A stretch of 64,000 nt of DNA from Nilaparvata lugens (GCF_014356525.2 NC_052507.1:54710657-54774656); one strand, 5' to 3'; positions 11,776-25,500 are shown, numbered from the stretch's first letter. Made by a program: numbers and translations. Notes: generated from the letters alone by a model not told the origin.

Positions 11776-12213
11776 ATTGAAAAATACTAATTACAAATAT
11801 AAATTTATAATACAACCTGAGCACCATCCACAGTAATAGCTGTGCGCAAAAATGTTCTTGTCACATAGAACAGTAGCAGGTTCGTTGATCTTGGGTGCAA
11901 CAAAGAGCGATTGAGCGGCAAGACTTGGGCCAGCTTGTGCGCAGTGCGGTGTGGTGAGTCAAACAGGTGGTTGCAATGTTGTGCCAGTACGTAGCAGTGC
12001 GCTCGGCAATTGCAGCAATAGCATGAAAACCAGAATACACAGTGCGTTAATCCTAAGTAAGTTTAACACAATACACAGACATTTAAAAAATACACAAGAG
12101 ATCCAATCATTTGGCATCGATAAAAATTTCAGCAATTACTGATTGTCCAGTGAAAGTGAAATGGGACTTTACAAATGGAAATATGAGGATGGCCTCCAAA
12201 GATCACTGAGATC
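11776..12213 (-). other. BEL/Pao 5' leader between primer-binding site and Gag-Pol ATG
   Basis: About 440 bases of untranslated leader in element orientation. No conserved ORF is supported. The small + strand ORF at 11951-12142 has no recognisable domain. Confidence 0.6.
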
Positions 12214-12231
12214 ATCCGGCCCGGAGGACCA
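12214..12231 (-). promoter_or_regulatory. Primer-binding site of the BEL/Pao element
   Basis: On the + strand the 18 bases atccggcccggaggacca read like the 3' end of a tRNA including the CCA tail. The element strand is therefore complementary to a tRNA end, starting with TGG six bases after the 5' LTR. From memory the nearest tRNA end is insect tRNA-Tyr, with about two mismatches. The tRNA identity is a guess. Confidence 0.65.
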
Positions 12232-12237
12232 AAAACA

Positions 12238-14642
12238 TGAAGAATTTGTCCAAGAGAAATTAGTGGACTGTATCTTATTTGTGTGGCAATGAGCCGAATG
12301 AATAAAAATGATGAGTAGGAAATAAATAAGTCTTATTACTTGCATGGACGAAATTCCACATATCCGAGATGAGTAACCACTGTGCTTGCAAGACTGATTG
12401 CAGCTTGGAGGCAAAATGGTAACTCTGATAGTAGCTAAGAAAAAAGGGTAAGACACCAAATGAAAAGATTGGTTAACAATATTCAATTTAATAAACAACA
12501 GAAAATAGTAAAAAATTTATATGAACAAAAACAGCAGTTGCTGTAACTAGATTTCAGATGGGCACATAAGCACAAAAGCAGAAAAAAGAGAATTTGATGT
12601 ATCTCAAATACAAAATTGACTTTAAAATAATTGTATGAAATTAGATAAATTGCAAAGTTATTTTAATGCCTACTACTCAAATTGACCATGAATTATTAAG
12701 AAAATATAATTTTCAAAGGGGTGAATTGCTTTATGAAAATTTAATTTAGATACTAGACCAAATTCGTAAAGACAAAACAATTTGATAATTCAATAGGTAT
12801 ACAAAATATCTACAGAGAACATTAGCTGTAAATACAAAGGTTAATTAGTACAACAAAAAGAATAATACAATATAGGATGATATGTAAAACAGGGTATGCG
12901 CAAGATGCTAACAAAATGCTTGAATTGATTAGATCGATTTGAGTCTTGAATAAATCGAGATAAAGACTTGAAACGTCTCAATCGTAGAAAACATAAGTTG
13001 ACAAAAATGTTGGTAAAAATGAAAATTATTTAGTGCTGTCTAAAATTGGTAGAAAGCTCATCAATACATAATTATTACACACATCAGAACAATAGCACAA
13101 TTATTTGAACGCTATATTGCGGTAGCAACTTAATCAAATTACTAAGTCAGTAGATTCAAAACTAGTAAAAATGTGACTTGAATAAAGATAATAATAATAG
13201 CAAGGGCTAATTATTGTAATAACTGCAATAGGAAAAGATCTGTAGCAAGGTTACACATAGGCTAGCAAATAAAACGTTGTAAAACAAAGTAGGTTATGTA
13301 AATGGAAATGTAAACAAAACAGATTACACAAAAGAAATATACGCTGAAGAGCGATGCAATGACAAGTCCAAATTTGTAATGGCTTGTATCAAAACTAGTA
13401 AAGCAATACTTAGAATGCTTATAATACAATAAACATAATTAGGAAAAACTGAAAAGTTCACTGAAGCGCTGTGGCTTCAAGGTAAGGTTATGTAAAAATT
13501 GAATTTGCAATGAAAATTGCTGTTCAAAATATGAAGCAAAGGTGAAGCTTCAAAATGCGATGTTTCAAATATATTGAACGATTAATTGTGAATCCAGTAA
13601 TAACACACATTAAACGGGAGATTATGACAAAGTAGCCTAAAAAAATACAAAATGAAATTGAGGATAAAATATAAAATTACTCAGCTTGAGACATGTTGAA
13701 TTGAAGAAGTAGGAATGCCCAGGAGAGGACAAAGTGCGACCAGCCTCGACTTGTAGACTTGTGAACATGGATGTCCACCAAGTATGTGTTCAAATGGATT
13801 GAACACCCGATGAAGTTGAACTCCAGACGACCTTCTACGACGAATACTGTGAGTGCACAGTAGAGATGTTGAAGCAGCAGAGTACTATCAACGGAACCTT
13901 CTAAGGTTGAAGGCCCCCCGAGAGATGACAGCGTGGTAAGACCAAGACTGACAAGAGAATAGAAGACGATCCAGAACAGCTTGAACTGGGAACGAATTCC
14001 TCGTAGAAGTTATCCTAAGCTGCCGTGCTTAGGAGGAAGTCTGAGTTTTGCCAAAGGAAACGGCCAATGCGGAGAAAACACACTTTGAGTAAAAGTTGTC
14101 CACGAGGACGCGGTGCACAAATTGAAATATTGAGCTATTTCAATAAATAACGAAGAGAAATTAAGGATTTATGACTCAAAACGTCGAATATGATTAACGT
14201 AACAAGATTTAAAACCAGCCATTGGTAAAATGTGAAAAGTACGGGAAACTCAGAAATTTTGGTGACTGTGACTTATGGAGAAAGACGCTACAGAACGGCC
14301 ATATTGTCAACGAGTGAAGCATCCTACAACCAAAAGGGCGGATGCGGAACGATGTGGAACTAACAGGAAATGACAAGAAAAACACAACGCAATAGACTCA
14401 AAACTTCACAGAAAGTCTTGAAAGAGATTAAAAAAGTACAATCGCAATGACCATAAAATGATTAAAGAGTCAGACGATAATAATACAAGACGCAAAAGCA
14501 ATAAATGCGTGACGAACTTACGACCGGGGAAAAAATAAGGGGAAACACATTAAGTTGGCACTGGAAGCGCGCCAGATTCAAAAATGACGAACCGAACAAA
14601 GATACAACTGAAAACAAATGAAAGTAGTGCATACATCTAACA
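12238..14642 (-). repeat. 5' LTR of the BEL/Pao element
   Basis: This 2405-bp LTR pairs with 3647-6053. In element orientation it lies upstream of the Gag-Pol ORF and would carry the promoter. No TATA box or initiator was assigned. The 109-codon ORF overlapping it (12169-12498) is the same LTR-derived frame as in the partner. Confidence 0.93.
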
Positions 14643-14647
14643 AAGGG
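14643..14647. repeat. Target-site duplication, right (aaggg)
   Basis: Direct copy of the aaggg at 3642-3646, immediately outside the right LTR. Confidence 0.85.
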
Positions 14648-15797
14648 AAAGTCTTATTAAGAACATTGATGAGAACTAAATGTTTAAGTAGGGTATTCAC
14701 AGAATTAATTTATTATATAATGCTCATTTAGTATTTTTTAATATCAGTATCATTTAAAAGAATTACCAGAAGCTCAAAGTTCCTAAGATAATTTATTTTA
14801 TCTAAATTCCACTGACGGCCGAACTCAAACCCTGAGAGTTGAATATATTTAATTTTTGATATTTTTGGAATGCGGAATTATGAATTTTATTCGACAAGCA
14901 AAAGCAAGTCGACAGATTGAGCCATACAAGTAGATATAATAATATGCTGATGGGAAAAATACGAGAATTATTTAATCGATGCTAGTAAACATAGTACGTT
15001 TTTTAAGTGAGCTCTATCTATGATATTTTCTTCTTGCATACTTCCTCATATTGTTTTCATATTTATTAATTGTTTCATATTTTATTATTGTTCATTGTAT
15101 CTATATTTGTGTAAATTATATATTTTATTTGTTGAATGGTGTACCTTTCATTTATAATCCTGTCTTCATGCATGACCAATCTTGTACTAGGTAGCATATT
15201 TTATCGTTATTGACAAATTAATAAAATTATCAACCAACTATATTCTTCATCGAATGTGCTGGATAAATCAGTGATATACAGCATTGATCGTTAAATCTTC
15301 AGAAATATTACGTTCTCAAGATTTGTTTAAATGGTTCAACATAATTACTGAAATTGAATTGACTGAAACACAGGGTCATAGAATTAAGTCGAAGCAGTAC
15401 TACAAATCAATAGAAAGTATAAGGAATTCTAATAATACCGTCTTCGATCACGCTCGGTATTATCTCACACTGCTGACCCCTTTGTCAGATGGTAGCGAGT
15501 TGGATTGGTGTCGATACCATATTGTCTTGTGCAATATTTAGAACCGTTATATTTATCTATATCTTCAGCAACTATAATTGTGGAGTCAATCAGAGCAGCG
15601 GTAAGGATTGCAGATTGATAAAGCGGCAGCAGTTTGCAGCAACTGATAGCAGAATTTTATATAAGCTCCTTGAAGAGCTGGTAAGAACCACATGGTATTT
15701 TTATTTCAACAGGCGCAAAAATATAAAAAATATTCAAATCTCATTTGCTCTACCGTCTAATGCCAGCTGGGCACATGTAACCCCAAAAGGACGTTAC
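14648..15797. repeat. Unclassified repeat, right part
   Basis: This continues the repeat interrupted by the BEL/Pao element. Its right part contains TGCTCTACCGTCTAATGCCA near 15748, echoed by TGCTCTACCGACTGATGCCA near 39321 in the second copy. The ORFs at 15284-15541 and 15489-15935 show no recognised domain here; the second runs into LINE sequence after 15798. The end of this part resembles the inverted start near 2405. Confidence 0.45.
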
Positions 15798-16255
15798 AAA
15801 TGTCATAGAAAAACATTGGGGAAGACAAAAAGGGATAGAATACGAAACACCAGAATAAGAGAGGAAGTTGGCATGAGAGATGTAATAAGTGAGAGGATTG
15901 AAATGAGGCAGCTTAAATGGTATGGACATATATAGCGGATGGATGACAGTAGAAAAGCGAAACAGTTTGTGAGTGTGAGAGTGCAGGGAAGGAGAAGTGT
16001 AGAACGACCGAGGTACTCATATGAGGACAGAATTGAGGAGATTGGAAGGAGAAGAGGGAAGACTGTTCCGGAGATGAGAAGGATGGCGATTGACAGACGG
16101 GTATGGAAGAACTGGGTCAAGGCTACCCCAACGCTGTAAAGTCATAGTGGGGAGAGACAAAGAATAAGAAGAAACTAGGCTGAATAGGAGGGGCAGAGGA
16201 ATAGAAAGAAGTAGCCGGATAATAAAGAAGAGAAAAATAAAAACAATAACAAGAA
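15798..16255 (+). mobile_element. RTE-like LINE, 3' part
   Basis: Encodes the C-terminal tail of a non-LTR reverse transcriptase: KTKRDRIRNTRIREE (15827 on), RQLKWYGHI before a stop at 15934, then RPRYSYEDRIEEI and IDRRVWKNWVKATPTL, ending at 16137. An A-rich stretch with GAA/AAT runs follows to about 16255. The frame is open apart from one stop. It would continue the protein that breaks off at about 2404, so the two pieces are best explained as one split copy. Two independent fragments remain possible. Confidence 0.75.
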
Positions 16256-16425
16256 ACAGTAGAAGAACAAGGCCCTTTATGACACTGATTGACACTGGAT
16301 GTGTCTTCGTACGATATGTGATTTGCAAATGCTTCGAAAAACTCATTTTGTGCTCTTCTCACAACAATAATAATTAATTAATCCACACTATATCAATTAA
16401 AATTCATATATTAACTTTTTTACAG

Positions 16426-16539
16426 AATTGAATTTCTGCAGTTCATAGCTGTGATGACAAGAATTCTGGACAACAATAAAATTCCACCGGCCTTGAAGCA
16501 AAGAATTTTCAAATTTATGCATCTACAATGGCAACACAG
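16426..16539 (+). CDS. Channel exon E1: U1 C-linker, first part
   Basis: The acceptor is ttttttacag and the donor gttagt. The exon starts with the last base of a codon, so an upstream exon is required. It reads [16 protein letters not shown] and then the helix-rich C-linker block [16 protein letters not shown]. This matches the A'-B' helices that follow S6 in CNG/HCN channels. Confidence 0.9.
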
Positions 16540-19500
16540 GTTAGTAGTTAAATTGTGTTTTTATATTATTACCCCCTATTCAAATACGCTTTGTATCTTC
16601 CACAATACTCTTTTCCCTTTTTTCCTTTATCTCCTTTTCACACCCTCAATTTTCTTGTCAATCTTTTCCTCTTAATTATCCTCTTCTCTCACTTGTTTTA
16701 CAATATGTGTTTAAGAGCTTTCATCTCTTTTATGTGGCTTTTTAATCGGTATTTTGTATTTTTCTTCATCTGATTATTAATCATTGTCAAATATGTTATT
16801 ACTAGGAAAGGCTATTCAGTACTGAAAGAAAAGCCAATGATGTGGGATCTGCCTGTTCGTTTATACACTTCGCTCAGAATTGAACACTTGTCCAAGGAGC
16901 TCAAAAGTATACCATTCCTTGCGGTAAGTAAAAATTGATATTAAATTCGAATACGCTCACTCGTGTAGAAGGTGGCTCAAAATCCGAGATCAAACCTTGA
17001 CAAATTTTTGTAATTTCAAAGATTCAAATACCACAAAAAATGTCAATATTTGTATGATCTAAATACAGTTTTAATTGGAATTCCTTCTTAGGAAAAATCT
17101 TAGTAATGGATAAAACGATTGGAAACTGTCGCAACCACTCTAACCAGTATGGATATTCTTCGATTTATCAATATCTATTTATTATTTATTTCATTTAGGA
17201 ACTGTTTTTTCTTTTATCAGAGTATGGGAGATGACGTGTTGGACAAATTGGCGCTGCTTGTTGATATCTACACAATTCCCCCCAATGAAGTAGTAGCCTA
17301 CTCTGGCAGCACAGTCAAAGAGTTCTATATCATTGAAGAAGGCAACTGTTCTGTAAGTATAAGTACCTACACATATAAAGAGTAATGCACATGCTCATAC
17401 ATATCTAAAGAGTGTGTCCCACTATAGTGAGGTCCACGTTATAATGGCAGTGGAAAAAGATAAGAAAACAAAGATAAGAAAGATAAGAAACCTCACTATA
17501 CCATTATTATTTATTGTAATATTTATTCCATTATAGATATTACCAAAATATATGAATTATAGAAAGGATATAGAAATTAATAATAAAGAAAATCTCGCTG
17601 AAAAGAATATCTTCTTCGAAAATTGAAGAATCTAATATAATCAATGGATCTGCAAATTCGCTATTATGATGTCAACATCTTCCTTCAGCGATCTCATCGC
17701 ACAAGACACGGACTCCATCTTAATCGACAAGGTAAAAGACAACTGTCGAAAAACTTGACAATCAAGTCTCTTACATAGTTTCTAGAATGAAGACCTCCAC
17801 TAGCAAAGATATTTATTCCCTTTCCAGCTCCTTCATAAAACAAGTCATTGAATTTATTTTACAGTCATTAACATCTTGTTTTAATGCCTGTATCAGAGAA
17901 TCAGTTTTTCCATCATCACTCAAGCATTCTAGAACAGTGCCCATATACAAGAGGGGGGACAAAGACTCACCAGAAAACTTTAGGCCAATATCGGTACCAC
18001 CCATCTTTAGTAAGATATTTGAATACATTATTGCCTCACAACTATATGAATTCTTTGAATCAAATAGTTTGTTCAGTGAAACTCAGTACGGATTTAGGAA
18101 AGGTTGGTCAACTATTGATGCTGTTAGTGCCATTGTGGCTGACATTGAGAATGGTTTTAATGATAAGAAGCACACAGGATTGGTTCTTTTCGATTTGACT
18201 AAAGGATTTGATGTGGTGGATCACAACATTTTATTAAGTAAATTAGAATTTCTTGGTATCCAAAACAATGCTCTTAAACTATTAGAATCTTATTTACAGG
18301 GTCGTATCCAGACAGTATGTGTTAACTCAGAGTTTTCCAAGCCAATTGCTGTACCACATGGCGTTCCTCAGTGGTCCATTCTTGGGCCTCTACTTTTTCT
18401 GGTTATGATGAACGATATTGGGTTTAGCATTCGATCCAAGGTGGTATGCTATGCTGATGATTCATCATTAGTTACTGCTGATGTGGATCTCAGTGCTCTT
18501 GAACAAAAGATGTCCAGATGTCAGGGCGAGGCAGAAGCCTGGTTTAGGGCAAACCGTCTATTTTTGAATACAACCAAGACCCAGAAGCTAGTGCTTGGTT
18601 TGAGACAAATCAGTCAGAGTGCAAAAAGGGCTAAGCTTCTTGGCATTACACTAGATTATAAACTCACATGGATACCTCATATAGAAAGTGTCTGCTCCAA
18701 ACTTAGTAGGGTTATATACCTTCTTCGAAGGCTCAGGGATTGTGTACCCGTACACTATTTAAGAATGTGCTATTTCGCTTTTTTCAGAGTGTCTTTATGT
18801 ACGGATTGGTCTTGTGGGGTTGTGCCCCGGATGTGCAAAGAGTGTTCTTACTACAGAAAAAGGCTATAAGAATTATATCAGGTGCAGCGTATTTGGAGCA
18901 TTGCAGGCCATTATTTATAAAGGAAAAAGTTATGACAGTTTACAGTATGGTAGCTTTCAAACTCCTACTTCAAGTAAAGAAGGATATAGGATCATATAGA
19001 TGCAGAGTTGACATCCACAGCCATAATACACGAAATAAGACAAAAATAGATGTACCTTACACAAGACTGAAAAAGTATTAACTAGTCCTAATCATGTATC
19101 CTTGAAACTTTTTAATATTCTGCCAGACTCAGCCAGAAACTTGCCTTTAACAGTATTCCGACAAAAACTTGAAAACCTTCTCTTACAGTTCCCACTATAC
19201 TCGCTTTCTGATTTCCTCCAGCTGCCAGTAGAGAATCATTTTTTGGAAAACATACGTGATAGTACTCTGTAGTATTTCATATTTTTATGTGTTTATATTT
19301 AAATTATACATTATGTACGTTGGATTATTTTATTCTTGATATTATTGTTTTATTGACATATATGGAGGAAACCTTAAATAGAGGTTTCCAATAGTATTGT
19401 TTGGGTCCTGAATGGAATGAAACTTTTATTCTATTATTCTGTTATTTTATTATGATGTATTTATAATGTATATTTTGACGTTTCCGATAGCATTGTTTGT

Positions 19501-22500
19501 ATTCACTAAAGGAATAAAAAATCATTCTTATTCTTATTCTTATCAAACAACAATCAATATCAATCTTCTAATACCATGAACACTTTAGCAAATGCAAATA
19601 TTGACAACAAAGAGAATAGGAGGACGGTTTTTAATAGAATAAAAGTTGTTTTCCTACAATGTTTGCGGTATTTTCAGATGATTGATGGAAAGAATAGAGT
19701 TGTGAGAACAATACGTGCAATGCAGTTTTTCAATCTATTCGAAATGTTGATGGGTAAGCTTCAATAGAATTGTTATCAATTTCTTCAATCTTATTATTGA
19801 GTAGTTCTAACTTCCTGTTTAATCTTCAATATCACCGTTAGCTCATAGTGATAGTGAAAATTATGGGTTCAGAATTTATTAGATTTATTCAATGTGTTGA
19901 CATCTTATGGCGTTTTTCAGCATTGCCATCAACCTCTCCTGAATCAAATGTTTCATTGATCTCTTTTTTGCTTCTTTTAGTTGAATTCATTCATGTAAAT
20001 AATGTACTTGGACCTAACATACTAACCTAGGTATGAACAGAATATTTGAACCTAATGTAAATATATTTCGATTATCTATAATTATATTTTTTAAAAATCC
20101 ATGAAAAGCAGAAGATTCACATAATTCCTTCCCTCCCAATCATTTTGAGAATGATATTTGTTGAAATAAAGAATGAATGAAGAGTAAATAATACACTGAA
20201 CGAATGCCAAATTTTTCTTCCTTTAATATTGTATTAGTCTTAACCAATAAATAATAGAAGTATAATATTTTGTCAGGTTTGAAATCCATCTACAATATAA
20301 AAACGGCGACTCATTGTCGAGTGGTAAGAGTTTCGATGCAACATATCCAAGAAGTGATGCAGCTGCTCAACATTGAGAGCATGCAGGAGAAACTCGACGA
20401 AGTCATACATGAGATGAAAGACAGTGTGGTCAGTTACCATGCTATTTTTCTTTAACCTACAATCTGATAAATAATGAATAAATAATCAAAATTACATAAT
20501 TCTGTTTTTTTATAATATCTTACTTTACTATCTGGAACAATACTTAAGTACCACCTTTAACCTCAGCAAGTAAACCTAACTACATTTAAATAACACTGGG
20601 AATCAACTCTATTGATTTATGTCTGTGTCATAGTCCGGTTTCGGAGATAGGTAGGATGGTAGTAGCGCTGATAATAGACTATCGATAATAGTCGTTCTTT
20701 AACGAAAATATACTAGTATCATTAGTTTCAGGTTTGAAATTAGAACAAGCTTTGTAGCCTACTATGAATGGAAATTTCAAAAAAATATTTTTATAAATGT
20801 AGGTGGAGGAAAAATGTGTACATTTTTACGCAAGAAATATGTACACAACAAAAGTGCTTTTTCTGCCCTGGGAAAATCAGGAATCTCTCTGTGGAAAACC
20901 AATAAAAATTATGTTAAATGATATAAATTCCATTAATAATGATTCAACTGACATAATTCTTTTTTATTCTGTCCTGTTTACTAGTTTTAATTTTGACTGG
21001 AGGTTTTGGGTTGTGTTTATCTAGGAACTGAACTTTCTAAGTGCAGAACGTTTAAAAATAATTGGAGTCTCATATTAACACATTTCTATGTGTAGACTCT
21101 CAATTTATTATTTTTTGTCCTATTGTTATTGATTGTATTGCTCTTAATTCTTATTTGTAGTAATGACAAATTGTAAATATCATTGGAAGAGAAATAATAA
21201 GGCAATCCTTATGCTAATTTGTTTCCCGAATTCAGGTAATATTTTATAGTCAAAAAAATGATGGTTAGTCTTTCACGCACGATCACATTTTTCGGAACAA
21301 GAATCATCATACAATTTAAAATTCTCAATTCAGATGGTCTAAATATAAAAAGATGAAAATAAATATTCAACATAGTTTACAACGAGAAAATATAGAGTTA
21401 TTGAAAAGAATTTAGCAGCATGAAAGAAACAAAAACTCACTAGCTAGTTTCTATTTGATTGATTGGAGTTTATTGTTGTTGAGTTTGTCTAGGAGGTGAA
21501 ACGGCTGAAAGTGCAGAAGACGGTGACAATCGGCGAGAATGTGATGGAGAACACATGCGCCGGGTATCTGTTCACGGCCGGACACAGGGCACATCCCAAT
21601 GTCGACTATTTGGACCCATTCAACCATATCGGCTTCCTCAGTGGCCTCAGGTATTTATTTAATCATTTAAAATATCATTTTCAGAAAAATATCACAGGAT
21701 TGAGCCCAAAACGATTCCGATTCTAATTTATACGACAATCCAAAATCAGACAGGTAAGTTGGCAAAGTGCATTTAAACTTCTAGACTTCATGTATTCGTA
21801 GTAAAGTGGTGTAACTATCGCTTTGAAAGAATTTGCATTGGAATTATTTACTATCGATTGGTGGACGGAATCTAATGTATCCACTGAAATTTAGAGTATG
21901 AACACATTGGATGCGTGTCCGTCCACGTAAATGTGCCAAAGTGCACGTCATGAGCCGAGAAACAAAATATGGGAAGAGCCATTGAATCATTGAAACACGT
22001 TGTGACTTGTTTGTAGCTGCTCAAATTGAACGCAACCAGTGCACGCGTTTAGTGTGACTGTTCCTGGTGCTCGCGCTTGGTCATGCATAATCAAGCGTGC
22101 ATTTGCACATATACGCATCCAATGTGATTATACCCTTGAACTCGCATTATTCAAGCGAAGCTAATCCTCAGTGACCTCAGATATGATTTCACAGGTGTCC
22201 GGAAAGTAGACTGTCCACAGTGAGATTCACTTTATGAAGTCAGCACCTGATAAACATTAGTGTGATATCATTGGCTGTCACTAGGCAAAGCATTCAGCTG
22301 TATCCTTTCCAAACTCCTAACCGCTGCTAAATTTCTTGTTTGTTATGTAGAAATATATTGAACCACGAGGTTATTTAGTGTCAATTACAAACATTTATAA
22401 TAAAATAATTAAAGTATATTTTTTGTCCGTGAGCATGATGTATTTGAGAAATGATTGATAATTATTTACAAGAATCAACAAGTAATATCATATCAGATTA

Positions 22501-25500
22501 TTTCGGAATAACTCTAATCTCAGCTATAAATTGTAGAAGGCGGTGGCAAAGTAAAAGTGGCAACAACACCGTCCTACCTTTCCTACTGACTTTATTATTT
22601 TTAAGCATTTTTAGTGAAATATGTTTCTGGAAGCCTGCTCACATTGAAATCCATTTTTATAAAAATTGCTCAAGAAAAAATTCTGTGTTTATTCAAGTCA
22701 AAAAACGAGCTCACTTGAATCCTACCTTGTCTAGATGGCAGAGCTTGTATTGTTAATGTTGATATTAGAAATGTTTGTAATTATTTAAAAAGAAATGAAA
22801 AGAATTCCTAATTAGAAAGATAATTATTTTTTAAAGAAATTTGATTAATACAATAATCAAACAATTTTTTTTTAATTTGAAATAAATGAGATAAGTAGTT
22901 ATCAACTCGATTTGTCGGGTGAAACCAAACATTATAAATGCCTCTATTGTTATAAATCGAATGTGTATTTTCAATCTTTTTTTATAATAACATGGATTCC
23001 ACAAAATGATTTCTTTGTCTGAATCCATTTTATTTCATTTATTAACCGTAGCCTTACGTAATATTAACGTTTGTAACAGACTGATTTAATTGTAGGTTTG
23101 TGCTGATGCCGATTACGATCAACCCGAACGGCTCGTTTATGTATTCGTGGGAAATATCGAGGGGAGTGTTTGCTTTCTGCTCCAGCATTATATTCCCGAT
23201 TCTGCCCTACCTCATGACCTACAAGCCTGGCATGATTTATGTGCCGCTGTTTCTCGACTTCACTGCACTGGCTGATATGTGAGTATTAAAGCGGTGGTTC
23301 GCAATCCACCCAAAGCTCTAGAATTACATTCGCATTAAACTGCTGGCATTACGTATAAATAAAATCAATTCTTTGCATTCAACCAATGTTGTCAGTTGAA
23401 AGTGAAACTCTCTTTTGGTCTATTCATCTCTCAAGTCTAGAGTTTGTAAGTTTATTGTCAGCCGATAAACATCTATGATACAAGCAAACCATAATTATAA
23501 AAAAAATCTTTACATGGCACCATGTCATTGAAATTTACAATTTTGGCTCCCTTTAAATTGAAAAATCCAAGGTTATTCAATAACCTTCATCCATACTTTA
23601 TATAAATATACTAGCAGGTAACCCGTGCTCCGCAAGGGTCTATTTTGAAACTTGACAAACAAGATTGAATGGAATCTTGAAGAGTTTGAAGTAGGCCTAG
23701 AACCAGCCTCGTTAATTAAGAATCTACATGAAAAATGTCAAGTTAATTTCAGTTGAGTAGTTCAGACGTGATGATGAGTCAAACATCATCATGATGCGTC
23801 AAATTTTCTTATCCCGTACGTGTATAAATGAGCCAGTTCTTTCCTTTATTATAGTACAAATAAGTTGTTCAACTTGGTACTAACAATAAAGTGACACAAC
23901 TTGAACCTTGTTTAGAAACCTTCTTCAACTTAATGCCAACCTCACAAAGTTAGATTGGTTATCAAACTAGTTGCCAATTTTAACCATCTGTTTCGAAGAG
24001 GTGATCTCTCTAGATTATAGTTCTATATTAACATATGGTATGTACATTTGAATTATAATAATATTCATGTTCCATGAATGAAATTTGAACATTGATTCTG
24101 GAAAATCTAGAAGTTATATTGAAATTTGGGCTTCGAGGTGCACGAGATTGATATTTTTAGAATCTATCTGCAATATTGGGAGATCTAAATCATTGCCGTT
24201 TTTTTTTTTTTTTATTTTGGTATGCAAACCACAAGTTGACATGTTTTGATGCGAACAAACACAACCCTACTCTCTCTTATTATATAGATGTACTAGCCGT
24301 CAGGCTCGCTTCGCTCGCCATATCCGTCTAGCCAGGGGGCTCCGCCCCCTGGACCCCCGACTGGATCGTCCAAGAATGAGATCAGCATTTTTCATTTGAG
24401 CATTTTTATCATATGTTAGGACAATCCAGTCGGAGGTCCAGACTAAACGTCTGGCTAAACGGATATGGCGAGCGAAGCGAGCCTGACGGCTAGTAATATA
24501 ATATTCCCAGGATTGAAGTAGCAGTGCCCAATCAATTTTTCCGCGATAAATGCATTAAATCTTCAACTTGGTGCCAACCTAACAAAGTCAACTCAACTTA
24601 ATGCCAACCTGACAAAATTATTAATTTAGTTGCCAGTTAACAACTGTTTCGAAGAGGTACTCTATCTAGATTATAGTTCTATAGTAACATATGATATGGA
24701 AATTTCAATTATAATTAAGAGATTGGGAGAAGAAGAATATACATGCTAAAAGACGAACTTTAAACCCTTGGAGTTAAAATATTGCCAAAAGATTTCTTAG
24801 TGCGCCTCTAAAGGGCCAACTGAACAGACCTACCAAATTTGAACGTTTTTGGTCCGATTTCTAGTTCTGCGAGTGAGTGAGTGAGTGAGTGAGTCAGTCA
24901 GTCAGTCAGTGAGTGAGTGCCATTTCGCTTTTATATATACAGGGTGATTCTTAATTATGGTAAAATATGTCAATACGTGATAGTAAAGGTAAAAATAAGA
25001 AAAAAAGTTCATTTAAACATATATCCAAAAACGCTTCATTAGCCAGCTATACAGGGTGAAAGATTTCGCCCGGAATTCAGTTCCTCTGTTGAAATACACC
25101 GATGATGAATTGTTTGGCGACTAGTTTTTGAGAAACTTATGCTGGATTCATATGGAAAAATATCTGAAAAATTGAATAAAACTAGTCTGGAAGCTGTAGT
25201 GTGAGTAGTTTTTGAGAAAAAAGTTGAAATATGCAAAAAATCTATGTAGAAAAACACAGACTTCTACGTTTGATGCCCAATAACTTTCTTTAATGACCAG
25301 TAAACAAATAATTCCTCGCAATAAAAATTGTAGAGAATTTAATTCTGAAAAGAATGATGTAAGCTGTGTAAACTAAATTTAAATAAAAGTTGGATAAAAC
25401 GTATTCTTATGTTGTACATTACACCACAAAAATGTGCTGTTTTATGAGGAGAGAACTAATAACTCATAGGTTGTAGCTGATTGCAAATAAAACATGGATT

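Larger units (their letters stand above)
3647..14642 (-). mobile_element. Complete BEL/Pao LTR retrotransposon (about 11.0 kb)
   Basis: Two direct repeats of 2407 and 2405 bp (3647-6053, 12238-14642) bound an internal region with one long - strand ORF (6112-11775). In element orientation each LTR starts TGTTAGATG and ends TTCTTCA, with the canonical TG...CA. A perfect 5-bp target duplication (aaggg) flanks the element. A tRNA-like primer-binding site lies 6 bases inside the 5' LTR. By eye the LTRs differ at about 15-20 sites plus two small indel or patch differences, so roughly 99% identity and a recent insertion. No clear polypurine tract was recognised next to the 3' LTR. The element lies inside an older repeat, itself inside a LINE. 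Confidence 0.95.
17353..19677 (+). other. Intron 3, occupied by a MITE end and a LINE
   Basis: About 2.3 kb, mostly transposon-derived (17417-17450 MITE end, 17640-19545 LINE). No coding exon is needed here because E3 and E4 join in phase 0 within the cNBD. Confidence 0.75.

Noticed and set aside
12214..12231. tRNA gene fragment
   Set aside because: Only the 3' end plus CCA is present, next to an LTR, so it is a primer-binding site.
3647..14642. An envelope gene or endogenous retrovirus of other type
   Set aside because: No further ORF follows Gag-Pol, and the domain order with DUF1759, DUF1758, A17 and DUF5641 is plain BEL/Pao.
15284..15541. Upstream channel exons (S1-S6 of U1) in 14.6-16.4 kb
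   Set aside because: No hydrophobic or pore-like reading frame with splice sites was found. The sequence belongs to a repeat and a LINE, so the U1 membrane part must lie left of the window.
20803..21024. Possible extra exon between E5 and E6
   Set aside because: It follows an AG but has no family similarity, and E5 joins E6 in phase without it.
22451..22756. 101-codon ORF in intron 6
   Set aside because: AT-rich, no recognisable domain, no splice logic linking it to neighbours.
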